Assembly (NCBI GenBank): GCA_015058375.1
Contig: SVCK01000135.1
Location: 1-33,838, forward strand
Length of the DNA stretch: 33,838 nt
Source: Clostridium sp.
GTDB lineage: Bacteria; Bacillota; Clostridia; Clostridiales; Clostridiaceae
Reading direction: 5' to 3'
Part shown: one piece after another, positions 17,132-25,505 of the stretch
Layout of the letters: each line of letters opens with the position of its first letter
How positions within the stretch are numbered: the stretch's first letter is position 1
Program-made: the position numbers and the translations under genes
Notes under the pieces: generated by a model
Told to the model about the DNA's origin: nothing
What the model saw: the letters and a program-made list of their open reading frames with translations, nothing else
Database searches by the model: none

Positions 17132-17764
17132 ATGAAAAAGTTAATAGAAAAAATTAATGATACATTTAGAGAAAATAGAGGATATTATGTTGTTGTACTT
17201 ATACTATTTTGTGTGGGAATAGTAATTGGAACTTATACAGTGAAATACATGAATACTACAAATAAAGATGACTTGACTAGTTATTTTACCACATTTACAA
17301 ATAGTATTTCTGATAAAAACGTAAATTACAATAGTTTACTGTTGAATGTAATAAAGAAAAATTTATATTTCATTATTCCAATAATACTATGTGGTTTTAC
17401 ATTTATAGGAACTCCGGTTATTCTAATTATTGATTTTATAAAAGGATTTACATTAGGTTATACATTTACTTTTTTATTAGCTACATTTGAAGGAAAAGGC
17501 TTTTTACTAGCTTTATCATCTACTGTTTTTCAAAATTTGTTATATATACCATGTTTAATGGTATTAAGTGTTGTAGCATTACAATTATCAGTTGAAAAGT
17601 TTAAAAATAGATTTTTTAAAAATTTTGCTAATAGGAATTTAGATGTTAAATCATTTATAAATGTTATGATTCTTATAACAGGATTTTTTATAATTGCAAT
17701 ATTAATAGAAACATATATATGTCCAAGTATAATAAAATTTGTGGTATGTAAATTATATTCTTAA
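17132..17764 (+). CDS. spoIIM: Stage II sporulation protein M
   Basis: The 210-residue membrane protein has about five hydrophobic segments (near 18-38, 73-95, 105-120, 128-150 and 175-195). It carries the family pattern FTLGYTFTFLLATFEGKGFLLALSSTVFQNLLYIP. SpoIIM joins SpoIID and SpoIIP in the mother-cell DMP machine that drives forespore engulfment by peptidoglycan remodelling. The start ATG follows AGGAGG. The position between nudF and a xerD-like gene is the usual one in Clostridium. A sigma-E-like promoter lies upstream. Confidence 0.93.
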   Translation: MKKLIEKINDTFRENRGYYVVVLILFCVGIVIGTYTVKYMNTTNKDDLTSYFTTFTNSISDKNVNYNSLLLNVIKKNLYFIIPIILCGFTFIGTPVILIIDFIKGFTLGYTFTFLLATFEGKGFLLALSSTVFQNLLYIPCLMVLSVVALQLSVEKFKNRFFKNFANRNLDVKSFINVMILITGFFIIAILIETYICPSIIKFVVCKLYS

Positions 17765-17847
17765 AAAGTTATAAACATTAGATTAAATAAAGGGAAAAGG
17801 TTAATAAATGGCGAATTAAATTAGTAATGGTGTAGGAGAAGTTTAAA

Positions 17848-18726
17848 GTGATTGAAATCATAAATGACTATAAGAAATATTTAGAACAAAATGACAAGAG
17901 TGAAAATACTATATATGCTTATGTTACAGATGTAAATCTATATACAAAATATCTTAATAAAGAAGCAATGGATTTATATGCTTCTGATAATAAAGCTGTA
18001 ATGGCGTATATTCAACATCTCTTAAACCAAGGAAAATCAGAAAGATCTATAAATAGAATAGTTATAAGTCTTAGGAGTTTTTACGGTTATCTTAAGAGCC
18101 GTTCATTAGTAAATGATATACCTAAGATTACTTATAAAAGTAATAAAGATACAAAAAAATTGCCACAAATTCTAACTGTAGAAGAAGTTGATAAAATAAT
18201 AAGATCAGTTGATAAGGATGGAATAAAAGGAATCCGTGACAATGCTCTTCTTGAACTTATGTATGCAACAGGAATGAAAGTGTCAGAACTTATTGGAATA
18301 AATGTTGATGATGTAAATTTGGACTTATCTTTTGTGAAATGTACAGACAATAAACATTATGAAAGATTAATACCTATTGGCAGGAGTGCATGTAAGGCGA
18401 TTGAAGAATATCTGAAAATTAGAGATAGAGTGGCAGAAACAGGTGTTAATAATCTTTTTGTAAACTTAAATGGACATAAGCTTACAAGACAAGGCATATG
18501 GAGAATTGTAAAGGAATACTCTCATAAAGCGGGAATTAATAAGGATGTAAATTTAAATACTTTTAGACATTCATTTGCAGTACATATGCTTCAAAATGGA
18601 GCAAATGTACGTGCTGTACAAAAACTTTTAGGTAATCAAGTATTGACATATATGGATACTTATTATGAAATAATAAATAGTGATAAAATTAATTTAATAT
18701 ATAAAAAATCGCATCCAAGAGCTTGA
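17848..18726 (+). CDS. XerD-position tyrosine recombinase with altered active site
   Basis: The 292-residue protein has the Xer layout: N-terminal core-binding domain (about 1-90) and C-terminal catalytic domain (about 105-285). It starts at GTG 17848 after AGGAGA, 83 bases after spoIIM. The nucleophile Tyr272 and second Arg (Arg240) are present. Three canonical residues are changed: the first Arg is Lys144 (ATGMKVSELIG), the His of H-x-x-R is Asn237 (NTFRH) and the His after LLG is Asn263 (LLGN). In active XerC/XerD these act in strand cleavage, so this copy may be catalytically weak, inactive or adapted to a structural role. It sits where xerD is normally found in clostridia; the symbol is withheld for this reason. 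Confidence 0.88.
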   Translation: MIEIINDYKKYLEQNDKSENTIYAYVTDVNLYTKYLNKEAMDLYASDNKAVMAYIQHLLNQGKSERSINRIVISLRSFYGYLKSRSLVNDIPKITYKSNKDTKKLPQILTVEEVDKIIRSVDKDGIKGIRDNALLELMYATGMKVSELIGINVDDVNLDLSFVKCTDNKHYERLIPIGRSACKAIEEYLKIRDRVAETGVNNLFVNLNGHKLTRQGIWRIVKEYSHKAGINKDVNLNTFRHSFAVHMLQNGANVRAVQKLLGNQVLTYMDTYYEIINSDKINLIYKKSHPRA

Positions 18727-18766
18727 TTTAAATAATTTAGCTAATGATTGAAGGGAGATTAACATT

Positions 18767-19939
18767 ATGAAAAGAGCAATATTAATAGTATTAGACAGTT
18801 TAGGAGTTGGAGAACTTCCTGATGCAGAGAAATTTGGTGATAATGGAAGCCATACTTTAGATCATGTATGGCAAGCGAATGGTGGATTAAATATACCTCA
18901 TCTAAAAAAACTAGGGTTTGGTAATATAGATGGGGTAAAAAATTTAGGTAAAGAAGAGAATCTTATAGGTTCTTATGGAAAATCAATGGAGAAATCAATT
19001 GGAAAAGATACAGTTACAGGACATTGGGAAATTGGAGGAGTAATTTTAGATAAGCCATTAAACACTTATCCAAATGGTTTCTCAGATGAAATTATAAAAG
19101 AATTTATGCAAAAAACAGGAGTAGAAGGAGTTTTGGGAAATAAGGTGGCATCTGGTACTGCTATTATAGAAGAATTAGGTGAAGAACAATTAAAAACTGG
19201 ATATCCTATTATATATACTTCTGCTGATAGTGTGTTCCAAATAGCAGCTCATGAAGAAAAAATAGGGCTTGACAATTTGTATAAAATGTGTGATATTGCA
19301 AGAAAGATGCTTGTTGGAGATAAGTGTGTAGGAAGAGTAATTGCTAGACCTTTTATAGGTACTGGGTCTGAAAACTTTAAGAGAACAAGTAATAGAAGAG
19401 ATTATGCATTAGATCCATTTGGAAAGACAATGCTTGAATATATTAAAGAAAGTGGCAAACATGTAGCTGCTGTAGGAAAAATAGAGGATATTTATAATGG
19501 AAAGGGAATAACTGATGCAGTTCATATAAAAGGTAATATGGATGGAGTGGATAAAACCCTTGAATATATGGATACAATAAATGATGGATTGATTTTTACT
19601 AATTTAGTTGATTTTGATATGCTATATGGTCATAGAAATGATCCAAAAGGTTATGGAAAAGCTATTGAAGATTTTGATTCAAGATTAGAAGAAATATATT
19701 CTAAGCTTAGAGATGATGATATGCTAATTATTACTGCAGATCATGGATGTGATCCTACAACTGAAAGTACAGATCATTCAAGAGAATACATACCAATATT
19801 AGTATATGGTAAAAATATTAAAAAAGGAATTAATATAGGTGTGAGAAAATCATTTACTGATATAGGAAAGACTATATTGGATTATCTAGATGTAGATAAT
19901 AACTTAAATGGTGAGTCTTTTAAAGATATGATAATTTAA
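18767..19939 (+). CDS. deoB: Phosphopentomutase
   Basis: The 390-residue protein of the alkaline-phosphatase superfamily has metal-site motifs [12 protein letters not shown] at the N-terminus and [24 protein letters not shown] near the C-terminus. The active Thr lies in [11 protein letters not shown] (about 81-91). It interconverts (deoxy)ribose 1-phosphate and 5-phosphate with Mn2+, in the cytosol. It precedes pdp by 18 bases; with pdp and the more distant deoC it completes pyrimidine deoxynucleoside breakdown to acetaldehyde and glyceraldehyde-3-phosphate. The ATG follows AAGGGAG. Confidence 0.96.
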   Translation: MKRAILIVLDSLGVGELPDAEKFGDNGSHTLDHVWQANGGLNIPHLKKLGFGNIDGVKNLGKEENLIGSYGKSMEKSIGKDTVTGHWEIGGVILDKPLNTYPNGFSDEIIKEFMQKTGVEGVLGNKVASGTAIIEELGEEQLKTGYPIIYTSADSVFQIAAHEEKIGLDNLYKMCDIARKMLVGDKCVGRVIARPFIGTGSENFKRTSNRRDYALDPFGKTMLEYIKESGKHVAAVGKIEDIYNGKGITDAVHIKGNMDGVDKTLEYMDTINDGLIFTNLVDFDMLYGHRNDPKGYGKAIEDFDSRLEEIYSKLRDDDMLIITADHGCDPTTESTDHSREYIPILVYGKNIKKGINIGVRKSFTDIGKTILDYLDVDNNLNGESFKDMII

Positions 19940-19957
19940 TGCGGAGGATGAAGTTTT

Positions 19958-21262
19958 ATGAGAATGTACGATTTAATTTCTAAGAAAAAAAGAGGAGAAG
20001 AACTTTCTACAGAAGAGATTAATTTCTTTGTAGAAGGTTTTACAAAAGGAGATATACCTGATTATCAAGTATCAGCATTAATGATGGCTGTATATTTTCA
20101 AAAAATGAATAAGAGAGAAACTGCTGATTTAACTATGGCTATGGTTAAGTCAGGAGATACTTTAAATTTAGATAAAATAAAAGGAATTAAAGTAGATAAA
20201 CATTCTACAGGAGGAGTAGGTGACAGTATATCTTTAGTTCTTACACCAATGGTTGCAGCATGTGGTGTTCCAGTAGCTAAGATGTCAGGAAGAGGTCTTG
20301 GTCATACTGGAGGTACTATTGATAAGTTGGAATCTTTTGATGGCTTTTCAGTAGAATTAAGTGAAGAGGATTTTATTAATAATGTAAATAATATAGGGAT
20401 AGCAATTGCAAGCCAGACAGCGAATCTTGCACCAGCTGATAAAAAGCTTTATGCTTTGAGAGATGTTACAGCTAGAGTTGATAATATGTCATTAATTGCT
20501 TCAAGTATTATGAGTAAGAAAATTGCTTCAGGAGCAGATGGTATTGTGTTAGATGTAAAGGTTGGAGATGGAGCTTTTATGAAAACACGTGAAGATGCTG
20601 AAGCTTTAGCAAAAGAAATGGTTGAAATAGGTAATCATTTAGGGAGAAAAACTATTGCAGTAATTTCTGATATGGATCAGCCTTTAGGCTTTGCAGTAGG
20701 AAATTCATTAGAAGTTATAGAGGCGATAGAAACTTTAAAAGGAAATGGACCTAAAGATTTATTAGAACTTGCACTTACTATAGGAAGTAATATGCTTATT
20801 ATTGCAAATAAGACAAATGATTTTGAAGAAGGTAAGAAAATGCTTCTAAAAACAATTGAAGATGGAAGTGCTATAGAAAAGCTTAAGCAATTTGTAAAAG
20901 CTCAAGGTGGAAATGAAAAGATGGTTGATGATACTAATCTTTTCCCTAAAGCTGAATTTGAGATTGAAGTAAAAGCTTTAAAAAATGGAACTATTTCAAA
21001 GATAGAAGCGGAAGCTGTTGGAATTACAGCCATGGAACTTGGAGCAGGAAGAGCTAATAAGGATAGTGTAATAGATTTAGCAGTAGGAATAGTATTTGCT
21101 AAAAAAAGAGGAGATAAAGTAAGGGTTGGAGATGTATTAGCTACTATATATGCTAATTCAAAAGAAAAAGGAGAAAAAGCAGCAGCGAAACTTTTAAAAG
21201 AAATAGAAATTTCAGAGTCATATATTAATGAAATTCCTTTGATTTATAATATTATAAAATAA
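19958..21262 (+). CDS. pdp: Pyrimidine-nucleoside phosphorylase
   Basis: The 434-residue protein has KHSTGGVGDS (about 80-90, phosphate site), MSGRGLGHTGGTIDKLES (about 110-127) and VDNMSLIASSIMSKKIASGADGIVLDVKVG, as in Pdp/DeoA enzymes. It splits uridine, thymidine or deoxyuridine with phosphate, feeding sugar 1-phosphate to DeoB. It starts at ATG after GGAGG, 18 bases after deoB, and ends before a strong terminator. Whether it prefers thymidine only (DeoA) or is broad (Pdp) is judged from the Firmicute context. Confidence 0.94.
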   Translation: MRMYDLISKKKRGEELSTEEINFFVEGFTKGDIPDYQVSALMMAVYFQKMNKRETADLTMAMVKSGDTLNLDKIKGIKVDKHSTGGVGDSISLVLTPMVAACGVPVAKMSGRGLGHTGGTIDKLESFDGFSVELSEEDFINNVNNIGIAIASQTANLAPADKKLYALRDVTARVDNMSLIASSIMSKKIASGADGIVLDVKVGDGAFMKTREDAEALAKEMVEIGNHLGRKTIAVISDMDQPLGFAVGNSLEVIEAIETLKGNGPKDLLELALTIGSNMLIIANKTNDFEEGKKMLLKTIEDGSAIEKLKQFVKAQGGNEKMVDDTNLFPKAEFEIEVKALKNGTISKIEAEAVGITAMELGAGRANKDSVIDLAVGIVFAKKRGDKVRVGDVLATIYANSKEKGEKAAAKLLKEIEISESYINEIPLIYNIIK

Positions 21263-21287
21263 AATATTACGAAAAAAATAGATTAAG

Positions 21288-21325
21288 AAACCGTCTTTAT
21301 TTTGGAAAATAAGGACGGTTTTTTT
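21288..21325 (+). terminator. Terminator after pdp
   Basis: AACCGTC plus an AT stem (21289-21303) pairs with 21306-21320 ending in GACGGTT, followed by T to 21325. It closes the deoB-pdp unit. Confidence 0.9.
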
Positions 21326-21382
21326 AGTGTAAAATATTTTAGATAATAAGCTTCTAAAATAATAAGCACATAAAAAATAAGG

Positions 21383-21409
21383 ATATCACTTACAAGTGAT
21401 ATTTTTTTT
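21383..21409 (+). terminator. Second intrinsic hairpin, just before dacF
   Basis: ATATCACTT (21383-21391) pairs with AAGTGATAT (21394-21402), followed by eight T. It lies 58 bases after the pdp terminator and 25 bases before the dacF ribosome site, so it could act as an attenuator for dacF rather than a simple terminator. Confidence 0.7.
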
Positions 21410-21447
21410 GTTTATGGAAATAATAATCCTTGAAAGGAGGCAGATTA

Positions 21448-22725
21448 ATGAAAAAGAAATACATAAAGTTTCTGTCAATATTGCTAATATTTATATTAAG
21501 TTTTTTGTTTATTCCTAAAGGAAATATTACTTTTGCGATAGAGCAAGAGGACGAAGAGGAAGAGGCATTATTAGAAGAGGATGAAAAAGAAGAAGAAGAA
21601 GAAGAAGAAACAATAGCAGAGGAAAAGAATATAAAATCAGAAGAACAAAAAAAGAGAGGAGAAAATGAGATAGAAGCAAAATCGGCACTTCTTATGGAGC
21701 CAATTTCGGGAAAGATATTATATGAAAAAAACATTGATGAGAAATTTGCTCCAGCATCTGTAACTAAAGTTATGACAATGCTTCTTGCAATGGAAGCAAT
21801 AGATAGTGGTAAAGTATCTTTAGAAGATAAAGTGACTTGTAGTGAAAATGCTAAAAAAATGGGTGGAAGTACAATGCTTTTAGAAACTGGAGAAGTACGT
21901 ACTTTGGAAGAACTACTTAAAGGAGTAGCTATAGCATCAGGTAATGATGCAGCAGTAGCTATTGCTGAATATTTAGGTGGTAGTGAAGCTGATTTTGTTG
22001 AAATGATGAATAATAGAGCAAGTGAACTTGGAATGAAAAATACTACATTCAAAAATTGTAATGGTCTTCCAGCAGAAGGTCATATGTCTACAGCAAGAGA
22101 TATAGCTATTATGTCTAATGAACTTTTAAAACATCCAACTATATTAAAATATTCAGGAATATATATGGAAACAATATCTGAAGGAAGAAAGAGTCCAATA
22201 GAACTTGTAAATCACAATAAACTTGTAAGATTTTTTGAAGGATGTGATGGTTTAAAAACTGGATATACAAGTGAAGCAAAATATTGTATATCAGCAACTG
22301 CAAAAAGAAATGGAGTAAGAATGCTTGCAGTAATAATGGGAGCACCTTCTTATAAGATTAGAAATAGAGATGCTGGAATATTGTTAAATCATGGTTTTTC
22401 TAAATATCAAGGAAAGAAGTTAGTTGAAGAAGGCGAAGATGTAGATACAGTATATATGGGTGAAAAAACAGAAAGATTCTTTATTGCAAAAGCATGCAAA
22501 GATCTTGAGGTAGTAGTGCCTAAAGGAGCTAATGAAGAACTTGAAAAGAAAATAGTTATTGATACACTTCAATCTGAATATAAAGAAGGAGACATAGTTG
22601 GAAAATGCGAAGTATATTTAGATAATGAAAAGGTTGGAGAAGTAGAAGTATATTGTGATAGAAATATTGAAAAAGGTGGATTATTTGATACTATAAAATA
22701 TAGTATAAAAAATTTATTTAATTAA
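21448..22725 (+). CDS. dacF: Serine-type D-Ala-D-Ala carboxypeptidase, DacF type, with acidic linker
   Basis: The 425-residue protein has a signal peptide (about 1-30), an extreme acidic low-complexity stretch (32-60, 20 of 29 residues Asp/Glu), then a penicillin-binding catalytic domain with SVTK (104-107), SGN (164-166) and KTG (270-272). A C-terminal beta domain (about 330-425) completes it. It trims the terminal D-Ala of peptidoglycan stem peptides outside the membrane; DacF in B. subtilis is a forespore enzyme. The position after deoB-pdp is the usual clostridial one. A TTG 21430 frame would start before the AAAGGAGG site (21434-21441); ATG 21448 is preferred. The acidic part contains (GAA)7 at 21589-21609, a slippage-prone repeat. 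Confidence 0.92.
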   Translation: MKKKYIKFLSILLIFILSFLFIPKGNITFAIEQEDEEEEALLEEDEKEEEEEEETIAEEKNIKSEEQKKRGENEIEAKSALLMEPISGKILYEKNIDEKFAPASVTKVMTMLLAMEAIDSGKVSLEDKVTCSENAKKMGGSTMLLETGEVRTLEELLKGVAIASGNDAAVAIAEYLGGSEADFVEMMNNRASELGMKNTTFKNCNGLPAEGHMSTARDIAIMSNELLKHPTILKYSGIYMETISEGRKSPIELVNHNKLVRFFEGCDGLKTGYTSEAKYCISATAKRNGVRMLAVIMGAPSYKIRNRDAGILLNHGFSKYQGKKLVEEGEDVDTVYMGEKTERFFIAKACKDLEVVVPKGANEELEKKIVIDTLQSEYKEGDIVGKCEVYLDNEKVGEVEVYCDRNIEKGGLFDTIKYSIKNLFN

Positions 22726-22801
22726 ACATTAAGGGGAGGCTGCATATATAGTGAATTTTACGATGTAAGTAGCATCCTCTATATGATAAAAAAGCTTAAG
22801 A

Positions 22802-22860
22802 AAAAGTATTAGTAATATGATTTTCTATACTTAAAATCATATTACTAATACTTTTATTTT
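22802..22860 (+). terminator. Perfect 23-bp hairpin terminator after dacF
   Basis: The arms (22802-22824 and 22833-22855) are fully complementary with an 8-base loop and a T-rich 3' flank. An A-rich 5' flank would let it stop transcription on the other strand as well. Confidence 0.8.
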
Positions 22861-22936
22861 TATATTTTAAGAATAATAATTTTATATTATAATATAATGT
22901 AGGTCTAAATTAAATTGAGGAAAAGGTGAAGAAAAG

Positions 22937-23689
22937 TTGGAATTACCAAAAATAAAAATAGATAATTTCGAGGGTCCCTTTGATTTATTACTTCATTTAA
23001 TAAGAAAGAATCAAATGAGTATTTATAATGTTGAGATATATAAAATAACTAATCAATATCTTCAGTATTTAGATAGAATGAAAGAAATGGATTTAGATAT
23101 AACATCTGAATTCATAGTTATGGCAGCAACACTTATAGAAATAAAGTCAAAGACGTTACTTCCAAAGACAAAGAAACAGGAAGATGAAGAGAATGATGAA
23201 GATATAGAGAAGAAGTTATTAGAAAAACTTATTCTTTATAAGAAAATTAAAGAGTCAACTAACTTTTTTAGAGAGAGATACTCTAATGTGGGTTCTATAT
23301 ATACTAAAAAGCCTGAAATAATTGAAGAAGTAAAAGTGGAAACTAAGAATGAAGATATATTGAAAAATGTAACTTTATTAGATTTATATAATATATTTAA
23401 TAATTTATTAGAGATTTATAGAAATAAGCAGAACAAAGCTAATGTTATTGAAAAGAAAATATATATTGATAAATATAAAGTTGAAGATAAAATTGAAATG
23501 TTGACAAAAAGAATTGAGCCAGGAACAGTAGTTGAATTTGATGATCTTGTAGCTGAATGTGAATGTAAAATTGAATGTGTTGTTACATTCCTTGCTCTTT
23601 TAGAACTTATTAAACAGAAGGTTGTAAGAGTATATCAATCGAGCAATTTCAGTAACATAATAATTGAAAGGTGGCCAGAAGGTGAATAA
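22937..23689 (+). CDS. scpA: Segregation and condensation protein A
   Basis: The 250-residue kleisin has the ScpA N-terminus FEGPFDLLLHLIRKNQMSIYNVEI, then IVMAATLIEIKSKTLLPK, a charged middle and the C-terminal winged helix (VTFLALLELIKQKVVRVYQ). It bridges the SMC heads and ScpB in chromosome condensation. The start TTG 22937 follows AAAGGTG by 8 bases. A TATAAT-rich stretch (22888-22898) upstream may be the promoter but lacks a clear -35 box. It overlaps scpB by 8 bases. Confidence 0.94.
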   Translation: MELPKIKIDNFEGPFDLLLHLIRKNQMSIYNVEIYKITNQYLQYLDRMKEMDLDITSEFIVMAATLIEIKSKTLLPKTKKQEDEENDEDIEKKLLEKLILYKKIKESTNFFRERYSNVGSIYTKKPEIIEEVKVETKNEDILKNVTLLDLYNIFNNLLEIYRNKQNKANVIEKKIYIDKYKVEDKIEMLTKRIEPGTVVEFDDLVAECECKIECVVTFLALLELIKQKVVRVYQSSNFSNIIIERWPEGE

Positions 23690-24296
23690 TTTTGAAAGTG
23701 GACAATTTGAATTTAAGGAAGTATCTAATAGAAGTACATTAAAAGCCATCATTGAAGCTTTATTATTTGTAAGTGGGGAGCCTTTAGAACTTAAGGACAT
23801 AGCATCTCATTTAGAAGTGAATGTAAATTATGCAAAGGATGTAATTGAGGAACTTATGGAAGATTATAAGTTTATAGAGCGTGGTATAAAACTTATAACT
23901 ATAAATGGAGCATATCAGCTTGTGACTAAAAATGAGTATGGTGACTATATACAAAAGCTTTTAAAGAAAAATAAAAGACAGTCATTATCTCAAGCTTCTT
24001 TAGAAAGTCTTGCAATTATTGCTTATAAACAGCCAATTACAAGAATTGATATTGATGAAATAAGAGGAGTTAAATCAGAAAGTGCTATTCAAAAACTTGT
24101 TGAAAGGGACCTTATTAAAGAAGTTGGAAGACTTGAAGTGCCAGGAAGACCTATATTATATGGAACTACAGAAGAGTTTTTAAGACAGTTTAATTTAAAT
24201 GGTCTAAATGAACTTCCTTCTCTTGATTTATTTATTTTAGAAGAGGAAGAAGCTAGAGAAGCTGCAGAAGCAGCTGCTGATAAAGATGGAGAATAA
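23682..24296 (+). CDS. scpB: Segregation and condensation protein B
   Basis: The 204-residue protein has tandem winged helices: LKAIIEALLFVSGEPLELKDIA at the start, then QASLESLAIIAYKQPITRIDIDEIRGVKSESAIQKLVERDLIKEVGRLEVPGRPILYGTTEEFL, the ScpB signature. It binds ScpA in the SMC complex. GTG 23682 is chosen because it follows AAAGGTGG (23667-23674) by 7 bases; a TTG 23664 frame lies before that site. The C-terminus is an acidic Ala/Glu-rich tail. It ends at a hairpin shared with the convergent ytfJ. Confidence 0.94.
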   Translation: MNNFESGQFEFKEVSNRSTLKAIIEALLFVSGEPLELKDIASHLEVNVNYAKDVIEELMEDYKFIERGIKLITINGAYQLVTKNEYGDYIQKLLKKNKRQSLSQASLESLAIIAYKQPITRIDIDEIRGVKSESAIQKLVERDLIKEVGRLEVPGRPILYGTTEEFLRQFNLNGLNELPSLDLFILEEEEAREAAEAAADKDGE

Positions 24297-24300
24297 AAAA

Positions 24301-24343
24301 TACAGCTGCTAATTTTTGAAAAGTTTGCAGCTGTAATTTTTTT
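24301..24343. terminator. Bidirectional terminator between scpB and ytfJ
   Basis: TACAGCTGC (24301-24309) and GCAGCTGTA (24327-24335) form a 9-bp stem. T run on the right serves scpB; the A run on the left serves ytfJ on the opposite strand. The ytfJ stop codon is at its edge. Confidence 0.85.
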
Positions 24344-24803
24344 ATTTGTGATTAAGTTCGCTAGATAGTATTGAAGAATCAAATTGAGTTTGTTCAACGC
24401 TATCTTCTTTATCCTCATTAGAGTTTTTGTTCTTTTTTAAAAAATCTTTTACCATATCAAGAACTTGAGGCACAGTGTCTACTATTCTATCATAGGTATT
24501 ATCTGCATTTACAGGAAGAAGTCTTATTTTATCATTTTTTACTACTAAGAAGGCAATAGGCTTTACACTGACTCCAGCACCAGATCCTCCACCAAAAGGA
24601 TATTTTGCTTCTTGATTAAGATTATTGTTGCTGAATTCAGTACCTCCTGATGCAAAACCAAAGCTTACTTTTGAAATTGGAATTATGCATCCACCATCTT
24701 GAGTTTGGACAGTATCACCTATAACTGTGTTTACATCTATCATGTCTTTTAGATTTTCCATTGTACTTTTCATTAAATTATCTACTGGATGTTCTATGCT
24801 CAT
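24342..24803 (-). CDS. ytfJ: Sporulation protein YtfJ (GerW family)
   Basis: The 153-residue protein carries the YtfJ/GerW pattern: a helix (VDNLMKSTMENLKDMIDVNTVIGD), then TIIPISKVSFGFASGG-like strands and the glycine-rich FGGGSGAGVSVKPIAFLVV. In B. subtilis ytfJ is a forespore gene and GerW affects germination; the biochemical role is not well known. It overlaps ytfI by 4 bases (ATGA), so the two form one sporulation operon on the minus strand facing scpB. The C-terminal tail (about 122-153) is charged and low complexity. Confidence 0.92.
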   Translation of the reverse strand: MSIEHPVDNLMKSTMENLKDMIDVNTVIGDTVQTQDGGCIIPISKVSFGFASGGTEFSNNNLNQEAKYPFGGGSGAGVSVKPIAFLVVKNDKIRLLPVNADNTYDRIVDTVPQVLDMVKDFLKKNKNSNEDKEDSVEQTQFDSSILSSELNHK

Positions 24804-25366
24804 ATCTTTTCTCTTTCGAGTTCATCTCCTTTAATTTTTATATAATTATTAGTCAATAAAATTACTATAAATATAGTTTTAGCTATTGAAATGGTAAATA
24901 TACAATTAATTTCAGAATAGATAAAAAGGTAGTCTTTAAATAAAGGTGTTATAGGAAGTTTGAATTTTTTTATTTTAAAAACTATGCTTAAAATCCATGT
25001 TAATAGTGGTGCATAAGTATTAATAATTCCAAAGGATATAGCAGTAATTGCAGCATCATCTAAAGAATATTTAAAAAATCCTTCAATATAAAGGTTTGGT
25101 TTAAATTTATTTTCCTTTATTGAAGAAATTAATTTTATCTTTCCTTTAGTAGAAAGGGAATTTTTTTTGCTTTTTTTCTTCATTTTAGCTGCTTTATTTT
25201 TTGAGGCATTATCATTAGAAGTATTGTTTGCAGCTTTCTTATAAATAGTAAAGTTATAAAGTTTTATATAAATATTATCATTAGAAAAATGCACCTTTAA
25301 TTTAAAAGGAATTGGAATAAATAAGAGAGCTAAAATAAAGAAGATTACAATTAGAAAAACTTTCAT
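24800..25366 (-). CDS. ytfI: DUF2953 protein (YtfI-like)
   Basis: The 188-residue protein has an N-terminal membrane helix (about 2-20, FLIVIFFILALLFIPIPF), a strand (KLKVHFSNDNIYIKLYNF), a Lys/Asn/Ser-rich loop (about 45-75) and further hydrophobic segments (about 110-130 and 150-172). This is the DUF2953 layout, and DUF2953 genes (ytfI in B. subtilis) precede ytfJ. The start is the CAT at 25364-25366, with GGGAGG just upstream. Function is unknown beyond the sporulation context. Confidence 0.82.
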   Translation of the reverse strand: MKVFLIVIFFILALLFIPIPFKLKVHFSNDNIYIKLYNFTIYKKAANNTSNDNASKNKAAKMKKKSKKNSLSTKGKIKLISSIKENKFKPNLYIEGFFKYSLDDAAITAISFGIINTYAPLLTWILSIVFKIKKFKLPITPLFKDYLFIYSEINCIFTISIAKTIFIVILLTNNYIKIKGDELEREKI

Positions 25367-25394
25367 ATTATTCCTCCCTAAAATATAACATTCT

Positions 25395-25423
25395 TATTAT
25401 TACCTTTTCGAAGGAAAATAAAC
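25395..25423 (-). promoter_or_regulatory. Possible sigma-F-like promoter of ytfI-ytfJ
   Basis: Read on the minus strand, GTTTA (25423-25419) is followed after 14 bases by GGTAATAATA (25404-25395), which matches the sigma-F -10 pattern GGnrAnAnTR. The spacing is about two bases shorter than usual. ytfJ is a sigma-F gene in B. subtilis. Confidence 0.35.
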
Positions 25424-25469
25424 AATAAAAATTGATGGATAAGGTATTAAATTGATATAAAAAAGACAA

Positions 25470-25484
25470 ACTACATTATGTAGT
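25470..25484. repeat. Palindrome upstream of the dacB-type gene
   Basis: ACTACAT and ATGTAGT are separated by one base and centred 29 bases before the start codon. This could be an operator or an early RNA hairpin. Confidence 0.4.
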
Positions 25485-25505
25485 AGAAATTAGAAGGTGA
25501 TGATT

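Noticed and set aside
21390-22052. 220-codon opposite-strand frame over dacF, rich in Ser/Phe
   Set aside because: It is the mirror of the Glu-rich repeat and the carboxypeptidase domain; no ribosome site.
22734-22779. Second hairpin (GAGGCTGC / GCATCCTC) after dacF
   Set aside because: Has a mismatch, a large loop and no T run; may be chance next to the clear terminator.
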